A stretch of DNA of 64,000 nucleotides from Flavobacteriaceae bacterium (GCA_029243245.1 JAQWSK010000004.1:305419-369418), one strand, 5' to 3'. Counted from the stretch's first letter, positions 45,585 to 56,055 are shown. Program-made: numbers and translations. Notes: generated by a model not told the origin, from the sequence alone.

Positions 45585-46238
45585 ATGAAATTTTTTATTG
45601 ATACGGCAAATCTAGAACAAATAAAACAAGCAGAAAATCTTGGGGTTCTTGATGGAGTTACAACAAACCCTTCTCTTATGGCTAAAGAAGGCATAACAGG
45701 TAAGAAAAATATTTTAAAACATTATGTTGATATATGTAATTCAGTTACTGGTGATGTTTCTGCTGAGGTTATTTCAGTTGATTTTGAAGGAATAATTAAA
45801 GAAGGCTTAATTTTAGCTGAATTGCATCCACAAATTGTTGTTAAAGTTCCTATGATTCCTGAAGGAATAAAAGCCATCAAATATTTCTCTAATAAAGGAA
45901 TTAAAACCAACTGCACTTTAATTTTTTCATCTGGCCAAGCTTTGCTTGCAGCTAAAGCGGGGGCAACTTATGTGTCACCATTTATTGGCCGACTTGATGA
46001 CATATCACAAGATGGAATATTTTTAATAGAGGAGATTAGACATATTTACGATAATTATGCTTTTGAAACAGAAATATTAGCTGCTTCCGTTCGGCATCCA
46101 ATGCATATAATTAATTGTGCCAAAGTTGGTGCAGATGTCATGACTGGCCCCTTAAGTGCGATTATATCGCTATCTAAACATCCACTTACTGATTCCGGTC
46201 TAGAGAAGTTCTTAGCTGATCATAAAAAAGGGAATTAA
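45585..46238 (+). CDS. Transaldolase-like fructose-6-phosphate aldolase family protein
   Basis: A 217-residue TalC/Fsa-type protein. The N-terminal [14 protein letters not shown] and [13 protein letters not shown] are diagnostic, and the Schiff-base lysine is in [11 protein letters not shown] near residue 86. [12 protein letters not shown] near 130 and [12 protein letters not shown] near 165 complete the set. It is the short bacterial form, so it is either transaldolase of the pentose phosphate pathway or fructose-6-phosphate aldolase. The start follows the SDR by 12 bases. The stop overlaps the next gene by four bases (TTAA). Confidence 0.93.
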   Translation: MKFFIDTANLEQIKQAENLGVLDGVTTNPSLMAKEGITGKKNILKHYVDICNSVTGDVSAEVISVDFEGIIKEGLILAELHPQIVVKVPMIPEGIKAIKYFSNKGIKTNCTLIFSSGQALLAAKAGATYVSPFIGRLDDISQDGIFLIEEIRHIYDNYAFETEILAASVRHPMHIINCAKVGADVMTGPLSAIISLSKHPLTDSGLEKFLADHKKGN

Positions 46239-47611
46239 AGTTCATCAAAAAAATTTGCATCAAAAAAATTTGCAAATCCATTAGCTATTTTTCCATTTGA
46301 ATCAATAACAATTGATTTATTTAACAATGTAATGATCCATTTTTTACTTGCATTTTCAAAATTAATTATTGCAAACTGATCCTCAATGTTTTGTTTTAAT
46401 ATTTCATTAACCTGTAAGGCCATTTTATTTAATGGTTGAATTGATATACCAACATATCTATATTCGGGCTTTTCTTTTTTAAGCATTTCTAATATTCTTA
46501 ATGTTTTTCTGTAATGATTCATTTGCGATTGAGACCAAAAGTAAATTACGGTTGGTTTTCTATTAAAAATAATATTACTACTAACTGTTTCTAATTTTGA
46601 ATTTTGAATATTAATTTCAGGTAAAACAGAACCTTTCTCCATTTTTTTAATATCATTATGAAGACTTAAAACTTCTGCTAAAAATGTAGTATTTGAGTTA
46701 ACGGCAAAATAATATTGTAAAAAATTATCATGTTCAGAATGATTATCAAAGTTTAAAATCTCATCATATGCAATTGCACGAGCTATATTGTTTTTTAGTT
46801 CTCTTCCAAAAATTTCATTTTCAAGAATCTGTAGCCTTTTAATATTAAATTCAGTCTTTTGTTTATTTTGAAAATAATAATTGGAACTATCTAAGGATTT
46901 TTCATTTAAGAAATTTAGAACATAATCAATGTATGGGTCAAAAAAGGCCAGATCAGTTTCTTCAAAGTTAAAAAATTGTCGGTATTTAAAATATTTCCTG
47001 TTCTTTAATAAGGCCCAATTAGTTCCCCTTAAAAGGGCATAACGCTCTCTTAGAGTCCCGTATGGGTAAACATAGGAAGCCATAGTAACTTTTTGTGCAA
47101 ATGCTGTTAAATCATTTATTGAATCCATATTTCTCCATTGATTTATTTTCTCAGTTACTAAAGAATCAATGATTAATGAAAATAAATCACTTTCAAAAGA
47201 ATATTTAGATGAAAGAAAATCACTTTCATTTTCAAGTTTAATTTCCATATCAATTAAAAAATTATTTTTACTAGCACCTTTCCCGCTAAAAGTTATAGAC
47301 TTCTTAAAATCTAAGGAATTAACTCTTGCCCATATGCTATCCCCAGGTTCTAATAAAACTGTTTGATATTCAGGAATATGTTCGATTTTATATATTCCAG
47401 GCTCTAGATAATTAAAACTTCTCTTGAAACTATTATTAGAATCTAAAAGTAAACAATCAATTGTAATGTTGTTTTTGTAAAGTATAAGATAATTCGATGA
47501 AGGGTTTATTATTTGACCACCAAAAAAAACTCGACTATTTGCCACTTTTTTGTAACATGAATTAAAAAAAACAGATGCAATTATTAAAAAAAAGAAGTAA
47601 TAGCGTTTCAT
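46235..47611 (-). CDS. Thioredoxin-fold (TlpA/DUF4369-like) lipoprotein lacking the CxxC motif
   Basis: About 458 residues from the ATG at 47611. The lipoprotein signal [18 protein letters not shown] follows it directly; an ATG nine codons upstream is less suitable. The N-terminal part (about 30-120) is a beta-rich domain like DUF4369, the middle is helical, and the C-terminal 130 residues resemble a thioredoxin fold ([20 protein letters not shown]). Where TlpA proteins have CxxC this one has SQSQ, so it cannot do thiol exchange. The C-terminus contains a short tandem repeat. It probably sits in the outer membrane or periplasm; function unknown. Confidence 0.8.
   Translation of the reverse strand: MKRYYFFFLIIASVFFNSCYKKVANSRVFFGGQIINPSSNYLILYKNNITIDCLLLDSNNSFKRSFNYLEPGIYKIEHIPEYQTVLLEPGDSIWARVNSLDFKKSITFSGKGASKNNFLIDMEIKLENESDFLSSKYSFESDLFSLIIDSLVTEKINQWRNMDSINDLTAFAQKVTMASYVYPYGTLRERYALLRGTNWALLKNRKYFKYRQFFNFEETDLAFFDPYIDYVLNFLNEKSLDSSNYYFQNKQKTEFNIKRLQILENEIFGRELKNNIARAIAYDEILNFDNHSEHDNFLQYYFAVNSNTTFLAEVLSLHNDIKKMEKGSVLPEINIQNSKLETVSSNIIFNRKPTVIYFWSQSQMNHYRKTLRILEMLKKEKPEYRYVGISIQPLNKMALQVNEILKQNIEDQFAIINFENASKKWIITLLNKSIVIDSNGKIANGFANFFDANFFDEL
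46243..46272. repeat. Tandem 15-base duplication at the 3' end of the thioredoxin-fold gene
   Basis: CATCAAAAAAATTTG occurs twice in direct succession. It is in frame and repeats five residues of the protein C-terminus, which reads [12 protein letters not shown]. It looks like recent slippage, and the length of the A run makes a sequencing error possible. Confidence 0.8.
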
Positions 47612-47697
47612 TAAGGAAAAAATTTTAATATAATTCAATTTATAAAATTAATAGATTTCCTGTACTGATTTTATTAATTTTAGCAAAAATTTATTTT

Positions 47698-49323
47698 ATG
47701 CTATTGGTAAATAATTTATCTGTTCAATTTGGGAAAAGAGTTTTATTTGATGAGGTTACTGTAACTTTTTCAGCAGGAAATTGTTATGGAATTATCGGAG
47801 CTAATGGCGCTGGAAAATCAACATTCTTAAATATACTTTCTGGAAAACACGATGCTAATTCAGGAAATGTATATTTAGAAACAGGTAAGCGTCTTTCTGT
47901 TTTAGAGCAAAATCATAATTTCTATGATGATTGTCAAATATTAGAAACTGTTTTAAGAGGAAACAAAGATTTATTTTCTGTAAAAAAAGAGATGGAAGAA
48001 ATTTATTCAAATGAAAATTTTTCTAATTCTGACGGAGATCGAGTAGGTGAATTACAAATTATTTATGAAGAAATGGATGGATGGAATGCGGAAAGTAATG
48101 CAGCAGCTCTTCTTTCTAATTTAGAAATTCCAGAATCAATTCATTATAGTAATATGGGGGATACTGATGTAAAACTAAAAGTTAGGGTTCTATTAGCTCA
48201 AGCCTTATTTGGTAATCCAGATGTTTTAATAATGGATGAACCAACAAATAATCTAGACTACTATACTATAAATTGGCTTGAAAACTTTTTGAGTAATTAT
48301 GAAAACACTGTTATAGTTGTATCGCATGACCGTCATTTTTTAGATGCTGTATGCACTCACATTTCAGATATTGATTTTGGTAAAATCAATCATTTTTCTG
48401 GAAATTATAGCTTTTGGTACGAATCATCACAATTAGCAGCAAGACAAAAAGTACAATCCAATAAAAAAGCAGAAGAAAAAAAGAAAGAATTACAAGAGTT
48501 TATATCTCGATTTTCAGCAAATGTAGCTAAATCTAAACAAGCAACATCAAGAAAAAAAATGATTGATAAATTAAATATTGAGGAGATTAAACCCTCAAGT
48601 AGAAGATATCCTGGAATATTTTTTGATCAAGAAAGAGAGGCCGGAGATCAAATATTAAATATTGAAAATCTTTCTTGCAAACTAGATGGAGAAATTTTAT
48701 TTAGCGAAATAAATTTAAATTTAACAAAATCTGACAAGGTAATTGTTTATAGTAAAGATTCAAGAGCCGTCAGTAGTTTTTTTCAAATTCTAAATAATAA
48801 ATTAACTCCTGATTCAGGTTCTTTTGATTGGGGCATAACTACCACACAGGCGTATTTACCTTTAGATAACGATTTCTTATTTAATAGGTCTCTATCATTG
48901 GTTGAATGGTTAAGGCAATGGACAGAGATTGAAGAAGAAAGGGAAGAAGTTTATTTGAGAGGTTTTTTAGGTAAAATGCTGTTTAGTGGGGAAGAAGCTC
49001 TTAAAAGCTCAAATGTTTTATCTGGAGGGGAAAAAATAAGATGTATGTTATCTAAAATGATGATGAGTCGTTCAAATGTTTTAATTTTAGACGAACCGAC
49101 TAACCATTTAGATTTAGAATCTATAACTTCATTTAATAATGCCTTAAAAAAGTTTAAAGGGACTCTGCTTTGTTATACAAAAGATCATTTATTTGCAGAG
49201 TCACTGGGAAATAGAATTATAGAATTAACTCCCAAAGGAATAATAGATAGGCATCTTACTTTTGATGAGTACATGACAGATATTAAAGTAAAAAAATTAC
49301 GAAATTATATGTATTCATCATAA
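47698..49323 (+). CDS. ABC-F family ATPase (YbiT-like)
   Basis: A 541-residue protein with two ABC domains and no membrane part. NBD1: Walker A GIIGANGAGKST near residues 31-42 and LIMDEPTNNLD near 180. Its signature loop is poor, as in YbiT. The linker (about 255-300) is charged and helical (KKAEEKKKELQEFISRFSANVAKSKQATSR). NBD2 keeps LSGGEKIRCMLSKMMM and LILDEPTNHLD, but its Walker A region reads VYSKDSRAVSSFF, with no GxxGxGK. So only one site should hydrolyse ATP normally. ABC-F proteins act on ribosomes to adjust translation; no antibiotic-resistance claim can be made here. Confidence 0.9.
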   Translation: MLLVNNLSVQFGKRVLFDEVTVTFSAGNCYGIIGANGAGKSTFLNILSGKHDANSGNVYLETGKRLSVLEQNHNFYDDCQILETVLRGNKDLFSVKKEMEEIYSNENFSNSDGDRVGELQIIYEEMDGWNAESNAAALLSNLEIPESIHYSNMGDTDVKLKVRVLLAQALFGNPDVLIMDEPTNNLDYYTINWLENFLSNYENTVIVVSHDRHFLDAVCTHISDIDFGKINHFSGNYSFWYESSQLAARQKVQSNKKAEEKKKELQEFISRFSANVAKSKQATSRKKMIDKLNIEEIKPSSRRYPGIFFDQEREAGDQILNIENLSCKLDGEILFSEINLNLTKSDKVIVYSKDSRAVSSFFQILNNKLTPDSGSFDWGITTTQAYLPLDNDFLFNRSLSLVEWLRQWTEIEEEREEVYLRGFLGKMLFSGEEALKSSNVLSGGEKIRCMLSKMMMSRSNVLILDEPTNHLDLESITSFNNALKKFKGTLLCYTKDHLFAESLGNRIIELTPKGIIDRHLTFDEYMTDIKVKKLRNYMYSS

Positions 49324-49326
49324 ATT

Positions 49327-50988
49327 TTACCAGAAAAAGCTATAAAGACCTACTAATAAAATCATTAAAGCAAAAGATCCAATATTAAAAGTTGGACTAG
49401 TATCAAAGATTCCTTTCTCAAGATTAATTCCTTTTTTATCTTCAGCTTCTTTATTTTCATTATAACTAACTATTCCTATAACAATCATTGTTAAAACTGC
49501 AGTAATTGCCATTTGATCAATAAAAGGAAGGTTGGGGGAGATATTGTTTAAAACTGAACCCCTGAACCAATCTTTGGGTCCAATTTTTAAAAACATTGCA
49601 ATAGGAATAGAAGATAAAGCACCATATATAGCACCTTTGTTTGAAGTTTTTTTCCAAAATAATCCTAAAATAAAAACAGCTAAAATCCCAGGACTTACAA
49701 CACCTGTATATTCCTGAATAAACTGGAAAGCTTGATCTATTCCACCTAAAAAGGGAGCCATTATTGTAGCAATAATAAGTGCAATAGCCGCAGAAAATCT
49801 TCCTACATTAACTGTTTTTGAATCATTTGCATTTTTGTTGAAGAACGGCTTATAGATATCCATTGTAAAGATAGTAGCTGTCGAATTAAGCATTGATGCT
49901 AATGATGAAACAATTGCAGCGGCAAGGGCTGCAACAGCAATTCCTTTTAAACCTGTTGGTAAAAATTGCATCAACCACGGATATGCTTTATCGGCAGATC
50001 CTTGAGTAGGCATATTTGTTAAACCTGTTTCACCTATGGTTGATAATAAACTAGGGTCATTAACAATTACATAAGCAGCAATACCGGGGATTACAATTAT
50101 TAATGGAAGAATCATTTTTAAACCCGCGGCAAACAAAATACCTTTTTGAGACTCTTTTAAAGATTTAGCTGCTAACGTTCTTTGAATTATATATTGATTA
50201 AACCCCCAATAATATAAATTAGCAACCCACATTCCACCAATTAGAACTCCAATACCAGGTAAATTCAAATATTCCGGATTACTCTTATCTAAGATCATAT
50301 CAAACTTTTCAGGAACAATCTCATATAAATTATACAAGCCTTGTAACATTCCATCACCTCCTGAAACGATGTCTAAAGCCAAATAGGATGTAATAAATCC
50401 ACCAATAATCAGAACTACTACCTGAATTATGTCGGTCCAGGCAACAGCTGACAAACCTCCATAAAGAGAATATGCAGCAGCAAAAAGGGCGAGACCTATA
50501 ACTCCTTGGAGTAACTCTATTCCTAAAATAGTTTTTAAGGCTAATCCACCTAAATATAATACCGAGGTGAGATTAACAAATACATATAATCCAATCCAAA
50601 AAATTGCTAAAATTGTTTTAAGCTGACTAGAAAAACGTTTTTCAACAAATTCAGGGATAGTATATATTTTTTTTTCAATAAAAATTGGTAGAAAATATTT
50701 TCCTACAATAATTAATGTTAAAGCTGCCATCCATTCGTAAGATGCAATTGCAAGACCAACCGCAAAACCTGAACCAGACATTCCTATGAATTGTTCAGCT
50801 GAAATATTAGCAGCAATTAAGGATGCTCCTATTGCCCACCAGGGGAGAGATTTACTAGCTAAAAAATAATCTTCAGCGCTTTTAGTTTTTCCCTTTTTAT
50901 CTCTTGAGACCCATAAACCAACACCAAGAATTATAACTCCATATAAAGCAAAAACGATATAGTCTAATATTTCAAAATTTGTATTCAT
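49327..50988 (-). CDS. Sodium:solute symporter, SGLT (SSS) family
   Basis: A 553-residue membrane protein with about 14 hydrophobic segments. IVFALYGVIILGVGLWVS opens the protein; SLPWWAIGASLIAANISAEQFIGMSGSGFA (about 47-75), LSAVAWTDIIQ near 175 and NQYIIQRTLAAKS near 262 are typical of SGLT-type sugar symporters. A late LASMLNSTATIFTMDIYKPF near 365 fits as well. It should bring in sugar or another solute with sodium. It converges with the ABC-F gene with a three-base gap. Confidence 0.92.
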   Translation of the reverse strand: MNTNFEILDYIVFALYGVIILGVGLWVSRDKKGKTKSAEDYFLASKSLPWWAIGASLIAANISAEQFIGMSGSGFAVGLAIASYEWMAALTLIIVGKYFLPIFIEKKIYTIPEFVEKRFSSQLKTILAIFWIGLYVFVNLTSVLYLGGLALKTILGIELLQGVIGLALFAAAYSLYGGLSAVAWTDIIQVVVLIIGGFITSYLALDIVSGGDGMLQGLYNLYEIVPEKFDMILDKSNPEYLNLPGIGVLIGGMWVANLYYWGFNQYIIQRTLAAKSLKESQKGILFAAGLKMILPLIIVIPGIAAYVIVNDPSLLSTIGETGLTNMPTQGSADKAYPWLMQFLPTGLKGIAVAALAAAIVSSLASMLNSTATIFTMDIYKPFFNKNANDSKTVNVGRFSAAIALIIATIMAPFLGGIDQAFQFIQEYTGVVSPGILAVFILGLFWKKTSNKGAIYGALSSIPIAMFLKIGPKDWFRGSVLNNISPNLPFIDQMAITAVLTMIVIGIVSYNENKEAEDKKGINLEKGIFDTSPTFNIGSFALMILLVGLYSFFW

Positions 50989-51105
50989 AATATTTGATTA
51001 ATTACAGATTGATATTTTCTTAAGTATTTAAAGTATTTTAAAATACAGTTTTCAATATAATAGAAAAAAAATTAAAATAGCTTTTGTTTACTATTAAACA
51101 TAAAA

Positions 51106-51330
51106 TCAAAGTATTTTATTAATAATTTCAATTGCTTTAGTTTTCTCAGTATTATGAACAAATATTTCTTGTGAATAAGGAAACAAGGACCCAAAGCCTG
51201 CAAGTCGTGCCGATTCAGACGGATCTTTTATAATTGGAAAGATGTTTTCATCAATAAGCGCTGTTTTAATAGCTAAAATAAATATAGAAGATCCTGTATA
51301 GACTTTTGAGTAAGAAGAAATGATAATCAA
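51106..51330 (-). CDS. DUF2007 (putative signal-transducing) family protein
   Basis: A 74-residue protein. It matches the small DUF2007 family in YTGSSIFILAIKTALIDENI and in the core IIKDPSESARLAGFG, followed by EIFVHNTEKTKAIEII. The family is small, soluble and unassigned in function. The intervals 50989-51105 and 51331-51409 around it hold no other genes apart from the tRNA-like fragment. Confidence 0.75.
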   Translation of the reverse strand: MIIISSYSKVYTGSSIFILAIKTALIDENIFPIIKDPSESARLAGFGSLFPYSQEIFVHNTEKTKAIEIINKIL

Positions 51331-51353
51331 TTTTTTTAAAATTTATTATACTT

Positions 51354-51391
51354 GCTCTTTCGAATTGGTAGATAGAATTAGATTTAAAATC
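51354..51391 (+). pseudogene. tRNA-Leu(TAA)-like fragment
   Basis: The stretch GAATTGGTAGATA at 51362 and GATTTAAAATC at 51381 resemble the D arm and the anticodon arm of bacterial tRNA-Leu(UAA) in the right order and spacing. GCTC at the start could be an acceptor remnant. The variable arm and the T arm (no GGTTCGAATCC) are absent, because pheT begins right after, at 51410. The anticodon stem has only two clean pairs. It looks like a decayed 5' portion of a tRNA gene. Confidence 0.4.
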
Positions 51392-51409
51392 ATTTTGAGA
51401 GTTTTTAGA

Positions 51410-53836
51410 TTATCGTAACTGAGCGTTTAATTCTTGTTCAAATTGTTTTTTTAACTTATCCATTACTTTATCTATATAATTGTCCGTTAAAGTTTTTCTT
51501 TTGTCTAGAAAAGTAAATCTAACTCCATAAGATTTTTTATCATTAGGAATTTTATCTCCCTCATAAACATCAAATAAATCAATAGATTTAAGAATATTTT
51601 TTTCGATTTTTTTTGATAAGTCAACCACAGATTGAAATGAAATTTTCTTATCTAATAATAGGGCGAAATCTCTCTGAGCATATGGGAATTTTGAAATTTC
51701 ATTTACATTAAATTTATTTTGTAAAGCAACCTCTTTAATGAGCTCGATATTTAAGACTGATGCGTAAACCTCTTCATCAATTCCAAAATAATTCCTTATA
51801 GCTTTTTTTACTAATCCAAAACTCCCAAGTAAACCATCATTTATTTTTAAGGATAAACCTTCAGAGAAAAAATCAGAAGTTAGGTTTACATATTTATAAT
51901 TATCAATACAATGACTTTTTAAAATACCATTTATTATGCCTTTTAAATAAAAAAATGAAGGAATGTCATTTTCACTACTCCAATGATAATTATTGTTTGA
52001 TTTTACTATTCCCAGAAAAAGAGATTTATTTTCTATATGTTCACCATTATCAATAAAATAGGTTTTTCCTAATTCAAAAACTTTAATATGTTTCTGCTGT
52101 CTATTTAAATTAAAAGCCATTACTTCTAAACCTGAATAAATAAGTGTTTTTCTTAATTGTGATAATTCACTTCCTAAAGGATTTATAATTTTAATACTTT
52201 TCAAATTTTCTTTAGTAATATTTGAAAGATTATCATAAAGTGGACTAGTAATGGAATTATTTATAATTTCTGAAAACCCCTTGCCAACAAGTAATTTTGA
52301 AATAGATTCATTTAATGAAAAATTATTTTTATAATTAAATTCCGGAAAGTTAATTTTTAATTCAGTAGAATTCTTAATTGAATTATACCCATAAACTCTT
52401 AAAATCTCTTCAATTACATCAGCAGGTCTAGTAACATCAAACCTATATCTTGGAATTTCTAAAGCAACACCTTCCTTTGACACACTATCAATCTTAATTT
52501 CTAATGCATTTAATATATTTGTTAAGTCTTCTTTAGGGATAGATTGACCTATTGTTTTATCAATATTATTATATGATAAAAATATTTTGACGGGATCTTT
52601 TAAAGGCTGACATACTTCTTGAACTTCACTTGAAATAGTTGCACCAGCATATTCAACCATTAATAAAGCAGCACGTTTGAGTGCAAATTCAGTTATTTCC
52701 GGATCAACACCTCTTTCAAATCGGAAAGACGCATCTGTTGTTACCCCGTGTCTTTTAGAACTCTTTCTTACACTTATTGGGTCAAAATATGCACTTTCAA
52801 GAAAGACATTTGTTGTAGATTCATTAACACCGGAATATTCTCCACCATATATTCCTGCTAGACACAATGGCTTATTTTCATCACATATCATTAAGTCTTC
52901 TGAAGACAATTCCAAAACAGTCCCATCTAGAGCTTTAAACGCAGTTTTATCTTTTAAAGTTTTAACGATAATTTTTCCATTAATTTTATCTGCATCAAAT
53001 GAGTGAAGTGGTTGACCCAAATCATGTAAGACATAATTTGTAATATCTATAATATTATTTTTTGGTATTATACCAATAGATTTTAAAGAGTTTTGCATCC
53101 AACTTGGAGAAGGATTAATTTTTATCCCACTTAAAGTAATTCCAAAATATCTTGGAGCCATTTCAGGTTTGTCTACTTGAACTTTGATTTTTTTAATATT
53201 TAATCCTGATGGAAATAAATCTACTGTAGGGGTTTTCCATTCAAATGGAATATTATTCTGTATAAATGATGCCTTTAAGTCACGAGCAACCCCCATATGG
53301 CTCATAGCATCACTTCTATTAGGTGTTAAACCAATATCAAAAATATAATCTTCACAAACATCAAAAACTTCACTACAAGGGGTACCATTTGGAATATCAT
53401 TTTCAAGTACCATAATACCATCATGTGAATTGCCAATACCTAATTCATCTTCAGCACATATCATACCATTACTTTCTTTACCTCTAATTTTAGTAGGTTT
53501 AATCTTAATTTCTTTTCCATTAATAGTGTTAAGAGTAGATCCTACAATTGCTATAGGAGCTTTTTGTCCTTTCTTAACATTAGGCGCTCCACAAACGATC
53601 TGTATTATTTCAGATTTACTAATTTTCACTTTAGTTAATTTTAGTCGATCAGCATTAGGATGTTGAACACAGCTAATTATTTCTCCAACAATAACACCTT
53701 TAAGACTACCTTTTACTGTTTCAAAGAAATGAGTACTTTCAACTTCAAGGCCAAGATCTGTAAGGTGAGATGCAACTGCTTCAATAGGTAATTCAGAATT
53801 TAAATACTTTTTTAACCAACCGTAAGATATTTTCAC
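51410..53836 (-). CDS. pheT: Phenylalanine--tRNA ligase beta subunit
   Basis: An 808-residue PheT. Residues about 40-155 form an OB-fold tRNA-binding domain (GVIVGEIISCVQHPNADRL, VCGAPNVKKGQKAPIA). Then come the B3/B4 editing domain (about 210-390, with DITNYVLHDLGQPLHSFDA), B5 (about 400-475), the catalytic-like core (about 490-700), and a C-terminal FDX-ACB domain (FPYAQRDFALLLDK...FDVYEG) that contacts tRNA. It forms a dimer of dimers with PheS, which is not here. No truncation is visible. Confidence 0.97.
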   Translation of the reverse strand: MKISYGWLKKYLNSELPIEAVASHLTDLGLEVESTHFFETVKGSLKGVIVGEIISCVQHPNADRLKLTKVKISKSEIIQIVCGAPNVKKGQKAPIAIVGSTLNTINGKEIKIKPTKIRGKESNGMICAEDELGIGNSHDGIMVLENDIPNGTPCSEVFDVCEDYIFDIGLTPNRSDAMSHMGVARDLKASFIQNNIPFEWKTPTVDLFPSGLNIKKIKVQVDKPEMAPRYFGITLSGIKINPSPSWMQNSLKSIGIIPKNNIIDITNYVLHDLGQPLHSFDADKINGKIIVKTLKDKTAFKALDGTVLELSSEDLMICDENKPLCLAGIYGGEYSGVNESTTNVFLESAYFDPISVRKSSKRHGVTTDASFRFERGVDPEITEFALKRAALLMVEYAGATISSEVQEVCQPLKDPVKIFLSYNNIDKTIGQSIPKEDLTNILNALEIKIDSVSKEGVALEIPRYRFDVTRPADVIEEILRVYGYNSIKNSTELKINFPEFNYKNNFSLNESISKLLVGKGFSEIINNSITSPLYDNLSNITKENLKSIKIINPLGSELSQLRKTLIYSGLEVMAFNLNRQQKHIKVFELGKTYFIDNGEHIENKSLFLGIVKSNNNYHWSSENDIPSFFYLKGIINGILKSHCIDNYKYVNLTSDFFSEGLSLKINDGLLGSFGLVKKAIRNYFGIDEEVYASVLNIELIKEVALQNKFNVNEISKFPYAQRDFALLLDKKISFQSVVDLSKKIEKNILKSIDLFDVYEGDKIPNDKKSYGVRFTFLDKRKTLTDNYIDKVMDKLKKQFEQELNAQLR

Positions 53837-53892
53837 AAAAAATATTTTAATTGAAAATTAAATAATAATACAAATATAATGCATCGAGTTCT

Positions 53893-55992
53893 TTAGCTGA
53901 TATAATTCCATATGTTTTTAAAAGTTTCTATTTCGGCTAATGTATGTTTAATACATTGATTTGATGTTTTTTCAAGATTTTCATCAGAATCTAATATTTT
54001 TTTGGCTGATTTACGAGCTAATACTAATAGCTCTTGATCTTTAGCAATATCTGCTATTTTAAGATTTAAAACTCCACTTTGTTGAGTACCCATAATATTT
54101 CCTGGGCCTCGAAGTTTTAAGTCAACATCTGCTATTTCAAAACCATTATTTGTTTTAACCATTGTATTAATTCTTAATTTGGAATCAGGGGATAGTTTAT
54201 TTCCTGTCATTAATATACAATAACTTTGATTATTACCTCTTCCTACTCTTCCTCTTAATTGATGTAATTGTGATAATCCGAATCTTTCGCTACTTTCTAT
54301 AACCATTACCGAGGCATTTGGAACATTTACGCCTACTTCAATAACTGTAGTTGAAACCATAATTTGTGTTTCACCATTAATAAATCTTTTCATTTCATAC
54401 TCCTTATCCTTATTTTTCATTCTACCATTAAGAATTGAAAGTTTATATTCTGGAAGTGGAAATGATCTGCTTATACTCTCATAACCATCCATTAGATCTT
54501 TATAATCCATTTTTTCAGACTCCTCAATTAATGGATAAACTATATAAATTTGCCTATCCATCTTAATTTCTTCTTTGATAAAGTTAAAAACTGATAATCT
54601 TTTACTGTCATCTCTGTGAACTGTTTTAATTATTTTTCTGCCAGGAGGTAATTCATCTATTATTGAAATATCAAGATCGCCATATAAAGTCATGGCAAGT
54701 GTTCTAGGAATTGGAGTAGCTGTCATTACTAAAATATGAGGAGGAAGAATGTTTTTTCTCCATAACCTTGATCTTTGAGCAACTCCAAACCTATGCTGTT
54801 CATCAATTATTGCTAGTCCAAGATTCTTAAATATAATTGAATCTTCAATAAGCGTATGAGTTCCAATTAAAATATCAATTTTACCTAGCTTTAAATTCTC
54901 TAAAATAGGTATGCGCTTGTTTTTATTAATACTACCTGTTATAATAGCTACTTTGACATTTATTTTAGCAGCTAAATTTTTAATTAATTTATAATGTTGC
55001 TGAGCAAGAATTTCAGTAGGTACCATTAAACATGACTGATAATTATTGTCAATAGAAATTAACATACTCATAAAAGCAACTATAGTTTTTCCTGAACCTA
55101 CATCTCCCTGAAGTAATCTATTCATTTGACAACCTGTGCCAAGGTCTTTTCTAATTTCTTTAATTACTCTGACTTGAGCGTCAGTTAAATTAAAGGATAA
55201 GTGTTGATGAAAAAAATTTTTAAAAAATGTTCCTACATGAGAAAACACATACCCTTTGATCTTGTTTTTTCTTTCATTGTTTTTAATTAAAATTTGAATC
55301 TGTAAATAGAAAAATTCTTCAAATTTTAATCTTTTTTGTGCTTTTGCTAAAAGATCATTACTTTCTGGTAAATGAATATTTTTTAATGCTAAGTCCTTTG
55401 AAATAAGATTTAAACCATTTAAAATGCTTCTTGGTAATGATTCTCTAAACAGTTTTGATTGAGATTCAAAAAAGTCATAAAACATTTTTCTAAGAATATT
55501 TTGAGTAATTCCAGAATTAATTAACTTTTCTGTAGTTGGATAGATTGTATTGAATGAAACTCTTTTTTTTGATTTAAAAGAGCTCAATAATTCCATTTCT
55601 GGATGAGGAATATTAATAGAGTTTTTAAAACTATTAATCTTTCCAAATATAACATATGGTGTGTTTAATTTTAAATTAGAACCAATCCATTTGTGACCTC
55701 TAAACCATATTAAATCAATAGATCCCGTTTCATCCTGAAATGATGCAATGAGTCTTGATTTATTTTTATTTTGTATTGTTCTTAAGTTAGTTATAGAACC
55801 AATAATTTGTATTTCGGATGTTAAATTAGATAACTGATTTATTTTATAAAACTTGGTTCTATCTATATATCTATTTGGAAAAAAATGAATTAAATCTTGT
55901 ATTGTGTCAATTCCAAACTCACTTTTTAACAATGAATGTCTGTTTGGACCTACACCATTCAGGTAAATAATTGATTTTTGAAGTTCATTCAT
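53893..55992 (-). CDS. recG: ATP-dependent DNA helicase RecG
   Basis: A 699-residue RecG. The N-terminal wedge/OB region (about 50-150) contains GSITNLRTIQNKN. The helicase core has Walker A GDVGSGKTIVAF near 300, DEQHRFG near 400, ATPIPRTLAMTLYGDLD near 430 and QLRGRVGRG near 585. It reverses stalled replication forks and branch-migrates junctions. The patatin-like gene diverges from it. Confidence 0.97.
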   Translation of the reverse strand: MNELQKSIIYLNGVGPNRHSLLKSEFGIDTIQDLIHFFPNRYIDRTKFYKINQLSNLTSEIQIIGSITNLRTIQNKNKSRLIASFQDETGSIDLIWFRGHKWIGSNLKLNTPYVIFGKINSFKNSINIPHPEMELLSSFKSKKRVSFNTIYPTTEKLINSGITQNILRKMFYDFFESQSKLFRESLPRSILNGLNLISKDLALKNIHLPESNDLLAKAQKRLKFEEFFYLQIQILIKNNERKNKIKGYVFSHVGTFFKNFFHQHLSFNLTDAQVRVIKEIRKDLGTGCQMNRLLQGDVGSGKTIVAFMSMLISIDNNYQSCLMVPTEILAQQHYKLIKNLAAKINVKVAIITGSINKNKRIPILENLKLGKIDILIGTHTLIEDSIIFKNLGLAIIDEQHRFGVAQRSRLWRKNILPPHILVMTATPIPRTLAMTLYGDLDISIIDELPPGRKIIKTVHRDDSKRLSVFNFIKEEIKMDRQIYIVYPLIEESEKMDYKDLMDGYESISRSFPLPEYKLSILNGRMKNKDKEYEMKRFINGETQIMVSTTVIEVGVNVPNASVMVIESSERFGLSQLHQLRGRVGRGNNQSYCILMTGNKLSPDSKLRINTMVKTNNGFEIADVDLKLRGPGNIMGTQQSGVLNLKIADIAKDQELLVLARKSAKKILDSDENLEKTSNQCIKHTLAEIETFKNIWNYIS

Positions 55993-56031
55993 TTATTATT
56001 CGAATTTAAAGCATTTAAATAAAAGAAGTTT

Positions 56032-56039
56032 TAAATTTG
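56032..56039 (+). promoter_or_regulatory. Candidate -7 box (TAAATTTG) for the patatin-like gene
   Basis: TAnnTTTG match 16 bases upstream of the ATG at 56056. No -33 TTG was found at the expected spacing. Confidence 0.3.
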
Positions 56040-56055
56040 ATAACAAACCTAATTA

